Notes under the pieces: generated by a model
What the model saw: only the letters and a program-made list of their open reading frames with translations
Databases searched by the model: none
Told to the model about the DNA's origin: nothing
Origin: Talpa occidentalis
Taxonomy: Eukaryota > Chordata > Mammalia > Eulipotyphla > Talpidae
Direction of reading: 5' to 3'
Length of the DNA: 64,000 nucleotides
Assembly: GCF_014898055.3 (NCBI RefSeq)
Contig: NW_023601433.1
Span: 83,771,106-83,835,105, forward strand
Made by a program: the position numbers and the translations under genes
Shown: positions 63,258 to 64,000 of the stretch, piece by piece
Position numbering within the stretch: position 1 is the first letter of the stretch
How the letters are laid out: each line of letters opens with the position of its first letter

Positions 63258-63445
63258 GAACCGGGGTTCCCAAACTTGAACCTGCATTTGAATTCCCTGG
63301 AGGTGTGTAGAAACACAGAATCTGCACCTATGCCGGAGCTTCTGACTCCCAGGTCTTGGCTGGAAGTGGGGAGTTTGCGCAAGTGTCAAGCTCCCAGCTG
63401 CGGCTGCTCACCCGGGACCCTGTTTTAGACCCACTGGTCTAAAGC
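63258..63445 (+). repeat. MER5A-like hAT fossil, near full length
   Basis: GGGGTTCCCAAACTTGAACC, TTGAATTCCCTGGAGGTGTG, CGGAGCTTCTGACTCCCAGG and AAGCTCCCAGCTGCGGCTGC followed by TTTTAGACCCACTGGT span the element from one terminal repeat to the other, about 188 bp, the expected size. Confidence 0.8.
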
Positions 63446-63575
63446 AGCAGCATCGCCTTGGCCAACGGCAAACAGCTGCTTCCGGGTGCCCGGTTGGTGT
63501 GAGGAGCTCCAGGCGCTTGAACAAAGATGAAAGAAAGATGACAGGAAATGTCTTTCTTCGAGAAACTAATCCTAG

Positions 63576-63843
63576 GCCTCCCTGGTGGCGCAAGGGATTA
63601 AGCCCTGCACTATGAAGCAGTCTGCAGCCTCTGCAGCACGAGTTCGATCCCCGGCCAGCCAGGGAGAAACCGCATGGTGCAGCAGACCTCTCCTGTCTCG
63701 CCCGCTGCTCCCCTCAGCAGTGTATTTCAGTCAACCTGCCTGTTCTGCTCCCTACTCTGTCTCTGGTGAATCCTCTCACCTCCCACATCTCTGGCCTGTA
63801 CCCCAGCTCTTGTACGCATAAATAAATAATCTTTAAAAAAAAT
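63576..63843 (+). mobile_element. tRNA-derived SINE, copy 12
   Basis: Head GCCTCCCTGGTGGCGCAAGG, type A spacer, B box GTTCGATCCCC, body and tail ATAAATAAATAATCTTTAAA. GAAA(C/T)TAATCCTAG at 63562-63575 and 63844-63857 form a 14-bp duplication with one difference. Confidence 0.95.
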
Positions 63844-63872
63844 GAAATTAATCCTAGACAGCCCCCCCCCAG

Positions 63873-64000
63873 GTTAGCAAAGTGGAGGGGTTAAGAGAGA
63901 GAATTCCAGAGTCAGAAAAACATGGGCTCAGATCTCAGATGCTCCCCGCCCCGCCGCCCCACACCAGAGGACCTTGAAGAAATGGCAGTGTGTGTCTTTT
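63873..64000 (+). repeat. MIR SINE, running off the window
   Basis: TAGCAAAGTGGAGGGGTTAA, GAATTCCAGAGTCAGAAAAA and GGGCTCAGATCTCAGATGCT follow the MIR 5' head. The copy decays toward the window end. Confidence 0.65.

Overview
This window looks like a non-coding stretch of a placental-mammal nuclear genome. I found no protein-coding exon I would defend, no tRNA/rRNA/snRNA gene, no CRISPR array and no bacterial-type operon. The mammalian origin is clear from layered interspersed repeats: MIR and L2 fossils, L1 3'-end fragments, MaLR-type LTRs, MER20- and MER5A-like hAT fossils, CpG islands and (CA)n/(GT)n microsatellites. Twelve copies of one tRNA-derived SINE (about 240-300 bp, A box and B box at the 5' end, a shared body, and an A-rich AATAAA-like tail) point to one lineage. 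From memory the head resembles the Rhin-1 type SINE of horseshoe-bat relatives (Rhinolophoidea). That lineage call is recollection and is not proven here.

Layout. 0-5 kb: a strong CpG island (about 1.46-2.36 kb) carrying four CCTTTG(A/T) motifs in 128 bp, followed by two SINEs and an AT-rich conserved-looking block near 4.8 kb. 5-12.5 kb: a repeat bank with a degenerate TAGAA-rich tract, a solo retroviral LTR (7777-8244) with matching terminal repeats and a 4-bp target duplication, then four L1 3'-end fragments and an L2. 12.5-20 kb: mostly unique sequence with conserved-looking blocks, including a perfect forkhead-type palindrome at 13039-13057. 20-30 kb: L1/L2 fossils, a purine tract, and the best enhancer candidate, an AT-rich block of about 1 kb at 26.1-27.2 kb containing a 13-bp perfect inverted repeat. 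30-34 kb: a second CpG-rich block, a GGATGG-type minisatellite split by a SINE, and an old MIR split by a SINE with a 20-bp target duplication. 34-48 kb: unique and GC-rich sequence with more fossils and a CpG-dense SINE. 48-54 kb: a diverged local duplication about 4.1 kb apart, both copies running into (GT)n, plus a facing (CA)n/(GT)n pair and a 23-bp minisatellite. 54-64 kb: MaLR-type and other LTRs, MER20/MER5A-like elements, a perfect 40-bp tandem repeat and a final SINE.

The picture fits an intergenic or long-intron regulatory landscape beside a CpG-island promoter: several AT-rich, homeodomain/TCF-motif-bearing blocks separated by neutral, repeat-filled sequence. No genes can be seen working together. 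Repeat family names come from recognising consensus sequences by memory, so boundaries of old repeats are approximate (about 20-50 bp), while SINE and solo-LTR boundaries set by target duplications are close to base accuracy.
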